This document shows, piece by piece, positions 49,574 to 59,080 of a stretch of DNA of 64,000 bases (position 1 is the stretch's first letter; the number at the start of each line of letters is the position of its first letter). The notes below the pieces were generated by a model. It saw nothing but the letters and a program-made list of their open reading frames with translations. It did no database searches and was not told where the DNA came from. The position numbers and the translations under genes were made by a program. Origin of the DNA: Chitinophaga sp. 180180018-3 (GTDB lineage: Bacteria > Bacteroidota > Bacteroidia > Chitinophagales > Chitinophagaceae); the NCBI RefSeq assembly GCF_037893185.1, contig NZ_CP140772.1, positions 6,998,001 through 7,062,000 of the forward strand, written 5' to 3'.

Positions 49574-51472
49574 CTATCCGTTTATTTCACTCAGCTCCAG
49601 CCAGCGCATTCCTTTATCATCCAACAGTTGGATGATCTCTCCGATACGATGGCTCATTGGCTCCATCTTTTCGAATGGCAGGGCACCTGTTGATAATGCG
49701 GTTTCAATATCTTTCTTTTCGGTTTCCAATGCCTCAATTTCTTTTTCCAGTAACTCCAGTTCCCGCTTTTCTTTAAACGACATTTTCCGGGCCTTATTCT
49801 CTGTTACAGGCGTCACTATCGATTCCTGGATAGCCTGCTCTTTTTTAGGCGCTGCTGTCTTCTTCTTTTCTTCCTCCCGCTCCCACTCCCTGTATTGCGT
49901 GTAGTTACCTGGGAAATCTCTTATCTCTCCGTTTCCTTCAAACACAAACAGGTGATCTACCAGTTTATCCATAAAATAGCGGTCGTGACTCACGATCATC
50001 ACGCAGCCCTGGAATTCCAGCAGGAAGTTTTCCAATATGCTAAGAGTTGGCAGATCCAGGTCGTTTGTTGGTTCATCGAGTACGAGGAAGTTCGGATTAC
50101 GGAACAGGATAGAGAGCAGGTGCAGGCGTCTTTTTTCGCCACCACTCAACTTAGATATATAGGTATATTGTTTTTCCGCAGGGAACAGGAAAAGCTCCAG
50201 GAATTGCGCTGCACTCACTTTAGTACCATCGGCAAGCGGGAAGTTCTCCGCAATATTCTTCACAAATTCTATTACCCGCATATCTTCTTTCACGACCAGC
50301 CCGGCCTGTGAATAATCCCCGAATACGATAGTTTCCCCTATATTGATCTTGCCCGAATCCGGTTGCTCCTTACCGAGCAGCATATGCAGAAAGGTAGATT
50401 TTCCGACTCCGTTCTTACCTACAACCCCCACACGTTCTCCTTTCTTAAACGTGTAGTCGAATCCTTTCAGGATCTTCAGGTCGCCATAGGATTTATATAC
50501 TTTCTTTAACTCAAGGATCTTGCCTCCGAGGCGGGTCATCTTCACATTCAGCTCCAGTTGTTGATCCGCGATCTTCGTAGCAGCCTTTTCTTTTACATCA
50601 TAAAAAGCATCCTGGCGGGACTTGGATTTGGTGGTTCGGGCCTTAGGCTGCTTACGCATCCATTCCAGCTCCTTCCGGTACAGATTGCGCGCTTTTTCCA
50701 CACTCGATTTGTCGCTCTCTTCCCTTGCCGCCTTTCTTTCCAGATAATTTTCATAGTCGCCCTTATAAATGAACAACTGCTCCCTATCCAGCTCCATGAT
50801 CTCATTACAAACACTGTCCAGAAAATAGCGGTCGTGCGTTACCAGCAGCAGGGTTACTTTTTCCTGGTCCAGGTAATTCTCCAGCCATTCTATCATCCCA
50901 ACGTCCAGGTGGTTGGTGGGCTCGTCCATGATAAGCAGTACATGTTTATGTTCAAAGCCTATTTCTATCAATACCTTCGCCAATGCCACCCTCTTCTGCT
51001 GGCCTCCGGAGAGTGAGCCTACGGGTTGTTCCAGGTTATGTATGTTCAGCTTGCCCAGGATTTGTTTCACCTTTGCATCAAAATGCCAGGCATTTAATTC
51101 ATCCATTTTGGCGATAGCTGTAGTCAATTTATCCAGGTCGGGTTCATGGCCTTCTTCCGTCAACAGTTCATATGCTTTGATGGCGTTCAGCACAGGATGA
51201 CTCTGATTGAAGATATTTTCAATCACCGACTTTGATTCATCGAACCCGGTTTGCTGCTCCAGCATTACAACGGTTACGTCTTTATGAATCCAGACCTTTC
51301 CTTCGTCCGGGGTTTCCCTACCGCATAAAATGCGGAGCAACGTGGATTTCCCGGTACCATTCAATGCTACCAGTGCTATTTTATCGCCTTCTTCTATATG
51401 GAAAGATATGTCTCTGAATAATGGTTTGGTGCCAAATGATTTGGTAAGCCCCTCAACTGTAACGTAATGCAT
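49574..51472 (-). CDS. ABC-F family ATPase (ribosome-associated)
   Basis: A 632-residue soluble protein with two ATPase domains and no membrane helices. Domain 1 has ALNGTGKSTLLRILCG and LSGGQQKRVALAK; domain 2 has GKNGVGKSTFLHMLLG and LSGGEKRRLHLLS. Between them lies a helical linker (ERKAAREESDKSSVEKARNLYRKELEWMRKQPKARTTKSKSRQDA), and the C-terminal coiled coil is of the Uup type (KEKRELELLEKEIEALETEKKDIETAL). ABC-F proteins act on ribosomes to relieve stalls or protect from antibiotics, and the C-terminal helix pair points to a Uup-like member. Confidence 0.9.
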   Translation of the reverse strand: MHYVTVEGLTKSFGTKPLFRDISFHIEEGDKIALVALNGTGKSTLLRILCGRETPDEGKVWIHKDVTVVMLEQQTGFDESKSVIENIFNQSHPVLNAIKAYELLTEEGHEPDLDKLTTAIAKMDELNAWHFDAKVKQILGKLNIHNLEQPVGSLSGGQQKRVALAKVLIEIGFEHKHVLLIMDEPTNHLDVGMIEWLENYLDQEKVTLLLVTHDRYFLDSVCNEIMELDREQLFIYKGDYENYLERKAAREESDKSSVEKARNLYRKELEWMRKQPKARTTKSKSRQDAFYDVKEKAATKIADQQLELNVKMTRLGGKILELKKVYKSYGDLKILKGFDYTFKKGERVGVVGKNGVGKSTFLHMLLGKEQPDSGKINIGETIVFGDYSQAGLVVKEDMRVIEFVKNIAENFPLADGTKVSAAQFLELFLFPAEKQYTYISKLSGGEKRRLHLLSILFRNPNFLVLDEPTNDLDLPTLSILENFLLEFQGCVMIVSHDRYFMDKLVDHLFVFEGNGEIRDFPGNYTQYREWEREEEKKKTAAPKKEQAIQESIVTPVTENKARKMSFKEKRELELLEKEIEALETEKKDIETALSTGALPFEKMEPMSHRIGEIIQLLDDKGMRWLELSEING

Positions 51473-51591
51473 GCTGCGAAGTTAAAAATTATCGGGCATA
51501 CTGTATCGCCCAGGAAATGACCGTTTAATATAATTTTTTTTGTATATTAGTTTTTGTCCATTATTATCCCCCCTTTTTGCACTAAAACACA

Positions 51592-51619
51592 AAGCCCCTC
51601 CGCTTTTGCGCAAGGGCTT
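51592..51619 (-). terminator. Probable terminator of the RemB-like gene
   Basis: AAGCCC (51592-51597) and GGGCTT (51614-51619) form a stem with an inner CGC/GCG pair. On the minus strand it is followed by a moderately T-rich stretch. It lies 26 bases after the stop codon at 51645. Confidence 0.55.
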
Positions 51620-51644
51620 GCATTACCTATAGTTAGCTGATATA

Positions 51645-53231
51645 TCAGAAATCGTAATAAAACTGACGGAAAGAACTCCGTAGGCCTATATTAAAGATAA
51701 GATCCGTGTTCTTTCCATTGTCATTACTCAGTCTTCTCGCAGCGAGCGACGTTTCAAGGCGGAGATTGTACTTAGGATTCAATACATAGGCAATAGTTCC
51801 CTGCGCATATAACAAGTTCGTTTTTACTCCCTGTCCGATCCAATTGCCATATTCTTTGGGATGAGTTGTGTAAGGCTTGGATATATCGTGCCCATAATTT
51901 GTTTTCGCATCAGGATCATCACCATATTTTGCATACATTAATTCACCCCGGCCGTACCACCGTTTATAACGGTAAGTCGCAATACCGAGTACTTCCTGAA
52001 AGTTAGCTCCTAAAGGATGTGCCAGTGACTGGTTGTAGTGTTCATAGTTAATCAAAGTACTCTTGTAGCTGTAGGTATATGGTCTTACAGCGTTATATTC
52101 TCCCTGCAGATCCAGATTCTTTACCCTGAAAACATCGAATGAGCGAACGCCCAATTGCCAGCTTTGTTTATTAGCCCACCAACCTTTACCACCAAAGACT
52201 TCTTTCAACTTAAACTCATCCAATACGAGTTGCCCGTACAAAATAGTCTTGGGAGATAATTTAAATTTGGCATTTGCGCCCACCAGGGCATTGTCGGAGG
52301 ATCCTTCAGAAAACTCCGCGGAACGCAGGAAGATGATAGGATTCATATAGCTCCAGTCAAAACCACGTTTACGGCCAGAAGAATCGGCATCGGGCCAGAT
52401 TACCGCATCAAATAATCCAATGGTTAGTTTCTTATTTACGTTCCAGTCCAGGAAATGAAATACACCCCATTTTTTATAATATCCGAGGTCGTCATATGCG
52501 CTGGCAAAACTCTTGCTATGCTTATCCATAAACTGAGCCCACATAGCCGTATACTGAACATTTCCTAGATTACCTGTTAGTTTCAGATAAGGGTAACTAA
52601 ATTGTATATCAGATAAAATCAGGGAACGGTAACCATCGCCAATAAAATTAGTACCATAGCCGGCAGTTACATTAAGATATTTGTTGGGTGTATAAGATAA
52701 CAAAGCACTGGCATAGTTGTAATCGAACGCTTTGCCATTACTATAATCTTTGATTCCTCCCTGCCCGGGCACAATCTGGTTTTTCCTGATATATTGATCT
52801 AGGTACTCCGGAAATTTCCCCTGGTTTTCATAAAAGTAAGATTCAAAATAGAATTTGGTTCCAATATTAGCCTGAATACTTACGCCACGGGTATTTATCC
52901 AGGTTGTTTTGCTACCGTTTCTTGACTTACCTATCTGGAAATCAGGTAAGAAATCAATAAAGACGTTATAGTCTTTGTTACGAAACTCCAATAGATGCTC
53001 ATTGAACAGCTTTCGGTGAAACAACTTGCGCTTTGTTGTATCCGGATGGGTATACATCGCGCTGGTATCTTCATGAAGAGCCGGCTTAAATGCGGTGTGA
53101 TGGTTGCTGGAGTCCATGTATTGTTCCCGGATATTCTGAGAATGATATGGAGCTATAACAGGTAATTTCTCTTGTGCATTTGCTGCACAGCATAGTAGTA
53201 TCATCACTACCATCCAAACAAGATGCTTCAT
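51645..53231 (-). CDS. RemB-like / Wzi-like outer-membrane beta-barrel protein
   Basis: A protein of about 528 residues with a signal peptide (MKHLVWMVVMILLCCAANAQ). The N-terminal linker is polar. The rest is a beta-rich barrel with many aromatic residues, including NFIGDGYRSLILSDIQFSYPYLKL and GFDWSYMNPIIFLRSAEF and the C-terminal RSSFRQFYYDF. This resembles the gliding-motility associated RemB proteins and the capsule-assembly protein Wzi, which share a similar layout. It lies directly beside the exopolysaccharide cluster, which favours a role in surface polysaccharide attachment. The ATG at 53231 is chosen because it starts the signal peptide. Confidence 0.7.
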   Translation of the reverse strand: MKHLVWMVVMILLCCAANAQEKLPVIAPYHSQNIREQYMDSSNHHTAFKPALHEDTSAMYTHPDTTKRKLFHRKLFNEHLLEFRNKDYNVFIDFLPDFQIGKSRNGSKTTWINTRGVSIQANIGTKFYFESYFYENQGKFPEYLDQYIRKNQIVPGQGGIKDYSNGKAFDYNYASALLSYTPNKYLNVTAGYGTNFIGDGYRSLILSDIQFSYPYLKLTGNLGNVQYTAMWAQFMDKHSKSFASAYDDLGYYKKWGVFHFLDWNVNKKLTIGLFDAVIWPDADSSGRKRGFDWSYMNPIIFLRSAEFSEGSSDNALVGANAKFKLSPKTILYGQLVLDEFKLKEVFGGKGWWANKQSWQLGVRSFDVFRVKNLDLQGEYNAVRPYTYSYKSTLINYEHYNQSLAHPLGANFQEVLGIATYRYKRWYGRGELMYAKYGDDPDAKTNYGHDISKPYTTHPKEYGNWIGQGVKTNLLYAQGTIAYVLNPKYNLRLETSLAARRLSNDNGKNTDLIFNIGLRSSFRQFYYDF

Positions 53232-53407
53232 TAATTCTTTTTTGATTACTAAATATAAATATGGATCGGGCGTTACAAACATCAAAAAATGTGTTTCCTC
53301 AAACGCTATACAGTACACTTACCCGGATGCAAAGATAATATTTCCATTAAATAACAGTAACAGCAAGGAGCAGGATAGAAATAAAAGGGGCTATTGATAA
53401 AGTTAAA

Positions 53408-54343
53408 TTATATAAAAATTTTCTCTTTTATGGCATTCTCATAAACCTTTGTGATACCTTCTTCTAAACCAATAGTCGCTTTCCAACCATAACTATGCAG
53501 TTTTCCCACATCCATTAGTTTTCTTGGAGTTCCATCTGGCTTACTGGTATCAAAGGCCAGTTCTCCTTCGAATCCGACTATTTTCTTAATTAACAGGGCT
53601 AAATCTTTAATACTGATATCCTCACCAACACCAATATTTACAAGCCCTTGATCGTTGTAATGCTGCATCAGGTAGAAACAGGCATCCGCCATATCATCAA
53701 CATGCAAAAATTCGCGTTTGGGCGTACCCGTTCCCCATAACGTTACTTCAGCCTGGTTACTAACCTTTGCCTCGTGCATTTTTCGTAACATCGCGGGCAA
53801 AACGTGCGAGTTATTCAGATCATAATTGTCATTTGGGCCGTATAAGTTTGTGGGCATAACAGAAACAAAATTACATCCATACTGGGCTCTGTAAGCATCA
53901 CACATTTCTATACCAGCAAGCTTGGCAATGGCATAGGGCTCATTTGTTGGCTCCAATGGTCCGGTTAGCAAATATTCTTCTTTGAGAGGTTGCGGCGCTA
54001 ACTTTGGATAGATGCAGGAAGATCCGAGAAACATTAACTTCTTGGCACCCTGAAGATGAGCGTGATGGATCACATTATTCTGGATCATTAAATTTTCATA
54101 GATGAACTGCCCCCGGTAAGTATTATTAGCCATAATACCACCTACTTTAGCTGCAGCCAGAAAAATATAATCAGGCTGATATTGAACAAAAAAAGCTGCG
54201 ACTGCGCTCTGGTCTCTCAGGTCAAGATCATTGGAAGTACGAGTAATAATATTAGTAAACCCTTCTCTTTCCAACCGCCTTACAATGGCAGAGCCTACCA
54301 TTCCCTTATGACCAGCAACATATATCTTATCTGTGGAGTTCAT
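53408..54343 (-). CDS. fcl: GDP-L-fucose synthase
   Basis: A 311-residue epimerase/reductase that converts GDP-4-keto-6-deoxymannose into GDP-L-fucose with NADPH. The Rossmann motif is VAGHKGMVGSAIVRRL; the catalytic YxxxK is in EPYAIAKLAGIEMCDAY with the serine in FLGSSCIYP. The C-terminal region PDGTPRKLMDVGKLHSYGWKA is characteristic. It lies 2 bases from gmd on the same strand, completing the GDP-fucose branch, and is the last gene of the cluster in this window. Confidence 0.94.
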   Translation of the reverse strand: MNSTDKIYVAGHKGMVGSAIVRRLEREGFTNIITRTSNDLDLRDQSAVAAFFVQYQPDYIFLAAAKVGGIMANNTYRGQFIYENLMIQNNVIHHAHLQGAKKLMFLGSSCIYPKLAPQPLKEEYLLTGPLEPTNEPYAIAKLAGIEMCDAYRAQYGCNFVSVMPTNLYGPNDNYDLNNSHVLPAMLRKMHEAKVSNQAEVTLWGTGTPKREFLHVDDMADACFYLMQHYNDQGLVNIGVGEDISIKDLALLIKKIVGFEGELAFDTSKPDGTPRKLMDVGKLHSYGWKATIGLEEGITKVYENAIKEKIFI

Positions 54344-54345
54344 GC

Positions 54346-55458
54346 CTATTCAAATTGATTTAACACTTTATATCCAGCATCCTTCAATAATTTTTCCCGT
54401 TGGAAAAGTTCCACATCAGCAGCCACCATTTCCTTTACAAGGGTGGCCAGATTATATCTGGGTTCCCAACCCAGTTTCGTTTTAGATTTTGTCGGATCTC
54501 CTATCAGCAAATCTACTTCTGTTGGGCGAAAATATCTTGGATCTATCGCCACAACTTCCCAGCCAACCGATAGAGGTATATCTTGCCGGCTACAGCTTTT
54601 CACATACCCCTTCTCCGCTACCCCTGTACCTTTAAATTCAACTTCCACCCCTACTTCCGAAAACGCCATCCGGATAAAATCCCTTACCGTAGTAGTAATA
54701 CCTGTTGCAATTACATAGTCCTCCGGTTTTTCCTGTTGTAAAATCAACCACATGGCCTCTACATAATCCTTTGCATGGCCCCAATCACGTCTGGCATCCA
54801 GATTCCCCATGAAAAGTTTGTCCTGCAATCCTAATGACAACTTGGCTACTGCCCGAGTGATTTTCCTGGTTACAAAAGTTTCGCCCCGTAGTGGACTTTC
54901 ATGATTAAACAAGATACCATTACAGGCAAACATATTGTATGCTTCCCGGTAATTGACCGTGATCCAGTAAGCATACATTTTTGCTACCGCATATGGAGAA
55001 CGCGGGTAAAATGGGGTCTTCTCCGACTGTGGTACCTCCTGCACTAAACCATACAATTCCGATGTGGAAGCTTGATATATCTTTGTTTTTAAAGTCAATC
55101 CCAGTAATCGAACTGCCTCCAGTATCCGTAATGTACCAATACCATCCACGTCAGCCGTATACTCTGGTGCTTCAAAGCTAACCTGAACGTGACTCATAGC
55201 TCCCAGGTTGTATATTTCATCAGGCTGCACTTCCTGAATAATGCGTATAAGATTCGTACTGTCAGTTAAATCTCCGTAGTGGAGCTTAAAGCGTATATTT
55301 TTTTCATGTGGATCCTGGTAGAGATGATCCACTCTGTCTGTATTAAAGAGAGAACTTCTCCTTTTAATACCATGAACTTCATACCCTTTGGTCAGCAATA
55401 GTTGAGCAAGGTATGCACCATCTTGGCCTGTAATTCCGGTAATAAGAGCTACTTTCAT
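54346..55458 (-). CDS. gmd: GDP-mannose 4,6-dehydratase
   Basis: A 370-residue enzyme that makes GDP-4-keto-6-deoxymannose. The NADP motif is [19 protein letters not shown], followed by the family segment [18 protein letters not shown], a [19 protein letters not shown] region with the catalytic threonine and glutamate, and [38 protein letters not shown] and the C-terminal [15 protein letters not shown] are also diagnostic. The ATG at 55458 is preferred to one six residues upstream. Its product feeds the GDP-fucose synthase encoded directly downstream. Confidence 0.95.
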   Translation of the reverse strand: MKVALITGITGQDGAYLAQLLLTKGYEVHGIKRRSSLFNTDRVDHLYQDPHEKNIRFKLHYGDLTDSTNLIRIIQEVQPDEIYNLGAMSHVQVSFEAPEYTADVDGIGTLRILEAVRLLGLTLKTKIYQASTSELYGLVQEVPQSEKTPFYPRSPYAVAKMYAYWITVNYREAYNMFACNGILFNHESPLRGETFVTRKITRAVAKLSLGLQDKLFMGNLDARRDWGHAKDYVEAMWLILQQEKPEDYVIATGITTTVRDFIRMAFSEVGVEVEFKGTGVAEKGYVKSCSRQDIPLSVGWEVVAIDPRYFRPTEVDLLIGDPTKSKTKLGWEPRYNLATLVKEMVAADVELFQREKLLKDAGYKVLNQFE

Positions 55459-55491
55459 AAAAAATGATATATTCATTTTTAATTAAAACCA

Positions 55492-56469
55492 TTACTTCGC
55501 ACCAACTTCCGCCGTAATAGCAGCCAACGTATTGGCGAGGCCCTGGGCAAGCGTATAAGCAGGTTTATATCCACTTTTAATGATAGCAATATTTTCAAAC
55601 TGTGTGGTAGCGCAAAATTTCTTTACCCTCACAGCACTGATAGGTAATTTCTTACCTGATATTTTTGCCAAAATATCAAATCCAATTCCGCTCATATATC
55701 CCATCCAATAAGGGATTCTAATTGATGGCAATTTCTTATTCAAAGATTGTTCTGCTACTTCTACAAGTTCATTCATAGATAAATCAGGTTTATCTGCGTA
55801 ATTAAAAACATGATAACCTGACATCTTCAAATCAATACAGTATCTTATAAACCCAGCAACATTTTCAACATAAGCCATGGATTTCTTATTTTCCCCTTTG
55901 CCTATCATCAAAAATTTGCCAGAAGCAATCTGTTTTAATAAATTATATACGTTTCCCTTGTTACCAGGGCCAAATACTACTGTTGGCCTTAGTATGACCA
56001 GGGTTCTATTTTCCGGATCTTTTTTGTACCATTGTCGGAGCACTTCTTCCGCATTCCATTTACTTTTACCGTAGTGATTAAAAGGATCTGCCGGGTACTC
56101 TTCAGTGGGATTGTCTTTATTAAGTCCATAAATAGCCACTGAGCTTGTAAAGAAGATCTTATTAATTCCTTTTTCTTCCATTAGCTTCAGTACGTTCTCT
56201 GTTCCTTTTACATTCACTTCATTATACAAAGAAACAGGAGCCACATCGTCTCGATGCTCTGCTGCCAATAAAATCACCCAATCACTTTCAGTATCTTTAA
56301 AGAGGTATTTCCGTATCTCGTCCGGGTTACGAACATCACCAATATGGGTGAGTGTATTAAATACACGAGAAGTTTGCTTATCTATATTTCTGAATGTTCT
56401 TCCGTCCTTTACAAGTCCCTCCCCTAATACTGTTCCGATAAAACCAGATCCGCCAATAACAAAAATCAT
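55492..56469 (-). CDS. NAD-dependent epimerase/dehydratase (nucleotide-sugar)
   Basis: A 325-residue short-chain extended SDR. The cofactor motif is VIGGSGFIGTVLGEGL, and the catalytic region is FFTSSVAIYGLNK with HYGKSKWNAEEVLR (Y-x-x-x-K). It resembles UDP-glucose 4-epimerase-like or UDP-N-acetyl-hexosamine reductase proteins of capsule loci, with the C-terminus closer to WbpV-type reductases. The exact reaction cannot be fixed from sequence alone. It is placed between a glycosyltransferase and gmd on the same strand. Confidence 0.85.
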   Translation of the reverse strand: MIFVIGGSGFIGTVLGEGLVKDGRTFRNIDKQTSRVFNTLTHIGDVRNPDEIRKYLFKDTESDWVILLAAEHRDDVAPVSLYNEVNVKGTENVLKLMEEKGINKIFFTSSVAIYGLNKDNPTEEYPADPFNHYGKSKWNAEEVLRQWYKKDPENRTLVILRPTVVFGPGNKGNVYNLLKQIASGKFLMIGKGENKKSMAYVENVAGFIRYCIDLKMSGYHVFNYADKPDLSMNELVEVAEQSLNKKLPSIRIPYWMGYMSGIGFDILAKISGKKLPISAVRVKKFCATTQFENIAIIKSGYKPAYTLAQGLANTLAAITAEVGAK

Positions 56470-56479
56470 AAACTAGCGC

Positions 56480-57541
56480 TTATTTAATTAATGAACGATA
56501 TAGACTTAAATACTTGTCCTTATTGACTGACAAGTTAAAGTTAGCATCAAAAAAGGGCCTGATTGGGGCTTTATAATTTCTATAATTATTCTTTAAAGCA
56601 TATATAGCCCGCTGAATATCCTCCACAGAGTTTTCTACCAATAATTCATTGTTTACAACAATTTCCCGACATCCACCAACATTACTCAATATTAAAGGAA
56701 TTCCCGCTGACATTGCCTCTAGCCCGGACATTGGCAATCCTTCACTTTCAGATATGAGGATGAAGGCATCATAGTCCGCAAAGTTGTCAAAACTTTTGAT
56801 TTCTCCAAGGAGAAAAACATTTTTAAGGTCGTTAGCCTCCACATATGCCTTAACCTGCCCTTCCTCATTACCACCGCCTACCACGTAAAGATCTGCAAAA
56901 TCAATCCCCTTCATTGCTGCAACCAGCAAATCCATTCTTTTTGGATGTGAAAATCTCGCGACTGACAGAATTTTTAATTTCCTTCCAGTGCCCTGATCAA
57001 TAGCAGTGGACTCTCTAAAGGGGTAAATACAATTTTTTAATAAGACTAAATTGTGTTCACCTAATCCAATTTTCTCTATGGCTGTTTGGTAATCCCCAGA
57101 AGAAACACAAATAACTTTGTTTCCCACCTTGCCTAAAACATGTTCAATTTTATTTAGGAGAAATGCCAACTTACCTCCATTATACACTGATCCCCATCCA
57201 TGCGAAACATATATGCTCGCCTTACCAGTGAGCCTGGCCGCTATTCTTCCATATAAACCGGCATTAGCAGAATTTGTAATGATCAGACCAATGCGGTGCT
57301 TTTTTATATATTTTATAAGACCCAGCAGGTAGCTTACGCTTATACGACTCTCAATTCTGTCGTCCAAAAAAATGCCTTCTAATTCAGCAGATGCATTTTC
57401 AGTCAACCAGCCCTCTTTATTAGTAGCCAAATAAACTTGAAATTGAGAACTGCAGATACTAACTTGCTCTCGGACATATTTCTGAGCTCCTCCTACCTCG
57501 CTTTTAGTAATCAAAAATAAAATATTCTCTTTTTTACTCAT
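56480..57541 (-). CDS. Glycosyltransferase family 4
   Basis: A 353-residue GT-B enzyme. The N-terminal half has SEVGGAQKYVREQVSICS, the donor-binding half has LKILSVARFSHPKRMDLLVAAM, and the acceptor end carries ILISESEGLPMSGLEAMSAGIPLILSNVGGCREIV with the E-x7-E motif. It transfers a sugar to a lipid-linked intermediate at the inner face of the membrane. The segment YVSHGWGSVYNGGKLAFLLNKIEHVL resembles other family 4 enzymes of capsule loci. Sugar specificity is unknown. Confidence 0.88.
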   Translation of the reverse strand: MSKKENILFLITKSEVGGAQKYVREQVSICSSQFQVYLATNKEGWLTENASAELEGIFLDDRIESRISVSYLLGLIKYIKKHRIGLIITNSANAGLYGRIAARLTGKASIYVSHGWGSVYNGGKLAFLLNKIEHVLGKVGNKVICVSSGDYQTAIEKIGLGEHNLVLLKNCIYPFRESTAIDQGTGRKLKILSVARFSHPKRMDLLVAAMKGIDFADLYVVGGGNEEGQVKAYVEANDLKNVFLLGEIKSFDNFADYDAFILISESEGLPMSGLEAMSAGIPLILSNVGGCREIVVNNELLVENSVEDIQRAIYALKNNYRNYKAPIRPFFDANFNLSVNKDKYLSLYRSLIK

Positions 57542-57578
57542 TTCCGTTACAAAGTTTTCTTATTATTCGCGGCCCAGC

Positions 57579-59066
57579 CTAACGCATTGTAGCTAATTTC
57601 TTTACACTCTTGGAATTTACGGCCTTGCTGTTGCTACCACTGATCTTTATAGTTACCTGAAGGTCGTTAGCTGCCAATTGGGGGGTCCAGGTACCTTCAT
57701 TTGCACACTGTATGGCATACTCTGGTCTATTATGAAGACTTGCATTCATATCAGCTAATCTAAGATATACTTTATAATTGCCCTCATTAACAGTTGCAGG
57801 CACCAATACATTCACATCAATTGTTTGTTTTCCGGGAGTCCAGCCTTTAACATTATCCTTCAACAGCGCTATATACTGTGTATTTCCACTTTCATTACTA
57901 AATACCAGTTCTACTTTTTTACCATTGAATGGTGCAGCATACCCTTCATTTGCCAGATTAATGGTTACATGAAATACTGCATTTCGTTGCGCGGAAGAAG
58001 GGAAAGTTCCCTTTTCTAATACGAAACGGTATCCCAGTTTCCGTTTAATATCATCAATACATGGCGCCCATCCGGAAAGTACTTTAGGATTGTAAGTACC
58101 ATTCATGTATGAGTAGTGAAACTGTGCCAACTGTGTTTCGGTTTGTCCCCCCTTAACAGAACAATTATCATAAGGAGGATTAGCTAATGCCGATTCTCCC
58201 CCCATAGCTGTATTTCCAGCTTCGTTGCTTGTATAAGACATTAAAACCTCCTTCGTATTAGATGCTTTTGCATTCACTGAAATATCATAAGATTTAAAAG
58301 TCCCCATGTCATCGTTACTTGATAAAAAAGCATCATTATGAAAACCAATACGCGATTTCATTTGTGGCTTCTTCATTAATAATAGATAATCCTGTTTCAT
58401 GGTTGGATATCTCACTTGAACAATCAGAGGGGCTGGTAGTGCTTTCAAATACGCATCCAATAGGCCTGCCCGGTCTTTTAAGTTTTGTTGAGAGGTACCA
58501 CCAGGTGTACCATAATAATCTGTATAATATCCCTCTCCCCAGAGGCCGATTAGTCCCATTTGGGCAATAGCAATCACATCTTTATTCTTTTGAAATACAG
58601 GAGCTAACTGTTGAAGATGTTGCTGGGCCATATTTAATGGAGCATCCTTATATGGTGGCTTATAGCCGGCACTGGGTGAAAAATTGTAAGCAAACCGTAT
58701 AATACATTTCATACCAGCCTGCCTTACTGCATTGAAGTCGTTATCTATTTGCTGCAATAGTTCTGCGGTTAGAGGCATATTCTGAAATCCATCCAAAACA
58801 AATATTCGGAGGATCAATGATGACTGTACCTTAAAGGGCGCTCCCTTAAAGGGCTCATAGCTATCTCTATAATTCTGTAAATCACTTGCTTTTAAGGGTA
58901 CATAATTAGCGGCATTGGTAAGAATCGGATAATAAAATCCACGTTCTGGATTGAGTATCTCTGCACTACTTGGTCTATATATTACTACTTGCTGTGCTTT
59001 CCCAGGAAGAAAAGTAACAACAGCCCATATGAACGAAAACAAGAAAACAACATGCTTCATTTCCAT
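57579..59066 (-). CDS. Secreted DUF4874/DUF4832 protein
   Basis: A 495-residue exported protein with a signal peptide (about residues 1-25, ending GKAQQ). The N-terminal domain (DUF4874-like) has LNPERGFYYPILT, then FAYNFSP and IAIAQMGLIGLWGEGYYTD, which looks like a TIM-barrel glycosidase active-site region (E in WGEG). The second half (DUF4832-like, about residues 220-470) contains RIGFHNDAFLSSNDDMGTF and a beta-sandwich (NEGYAAPFNGKKVELVF). This architecture occurs in polysaccharide loci and suggests a hydrolase or binding role, but I know of no proven activity. It is embedded between glycosyltransferase genes. Confidence 0.8.
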   Translation of the reverse strand: MEMKHVVFLFSFIWAVVTFLPGKAQQVVIYRPSSAEILNPERGFYYPILTNAANYVPLKASDLQNYRDSYEPFKGAPFKVQSSLILRIFVLDGFQNMPLTAELLQQIDNDFNAVRQAGMKCIIRFAYNFSPSAGYKPPYKDAPLNMAQQHLQQLAPVFQKNKDVIAIAQMGLIGLWGEGYYTDYYGTPGGTSQQNLKDRAGLLDAYLKALPAPLIVQVRYPTMKQDYLLLMKKPQMKSRIGFHNDAFLSSNDDMGTFKSYDISVNAKASNTKEVLMSYTSNEAGNTAMGGESALANPPYDNCSVKGGQTETQLAQFHYSYMNGTYNPKVLSGWAPCIDDIKRKLGYRFVLEKGTFPSSAQRNAVFHVTINLANEGYAAPFNGKKVELVFSNESGNTQYIALLKDNVKGWTPGKQTIDVNVLVPATVNEGNYKVYLRLADMNASLHNRPEYAIQCANEGTWTPQLAANDLQVTIKISGSNSKAVNSKSVKKLATMR

Positions 59067-59080
59067 AAGAAAATTTCAAT

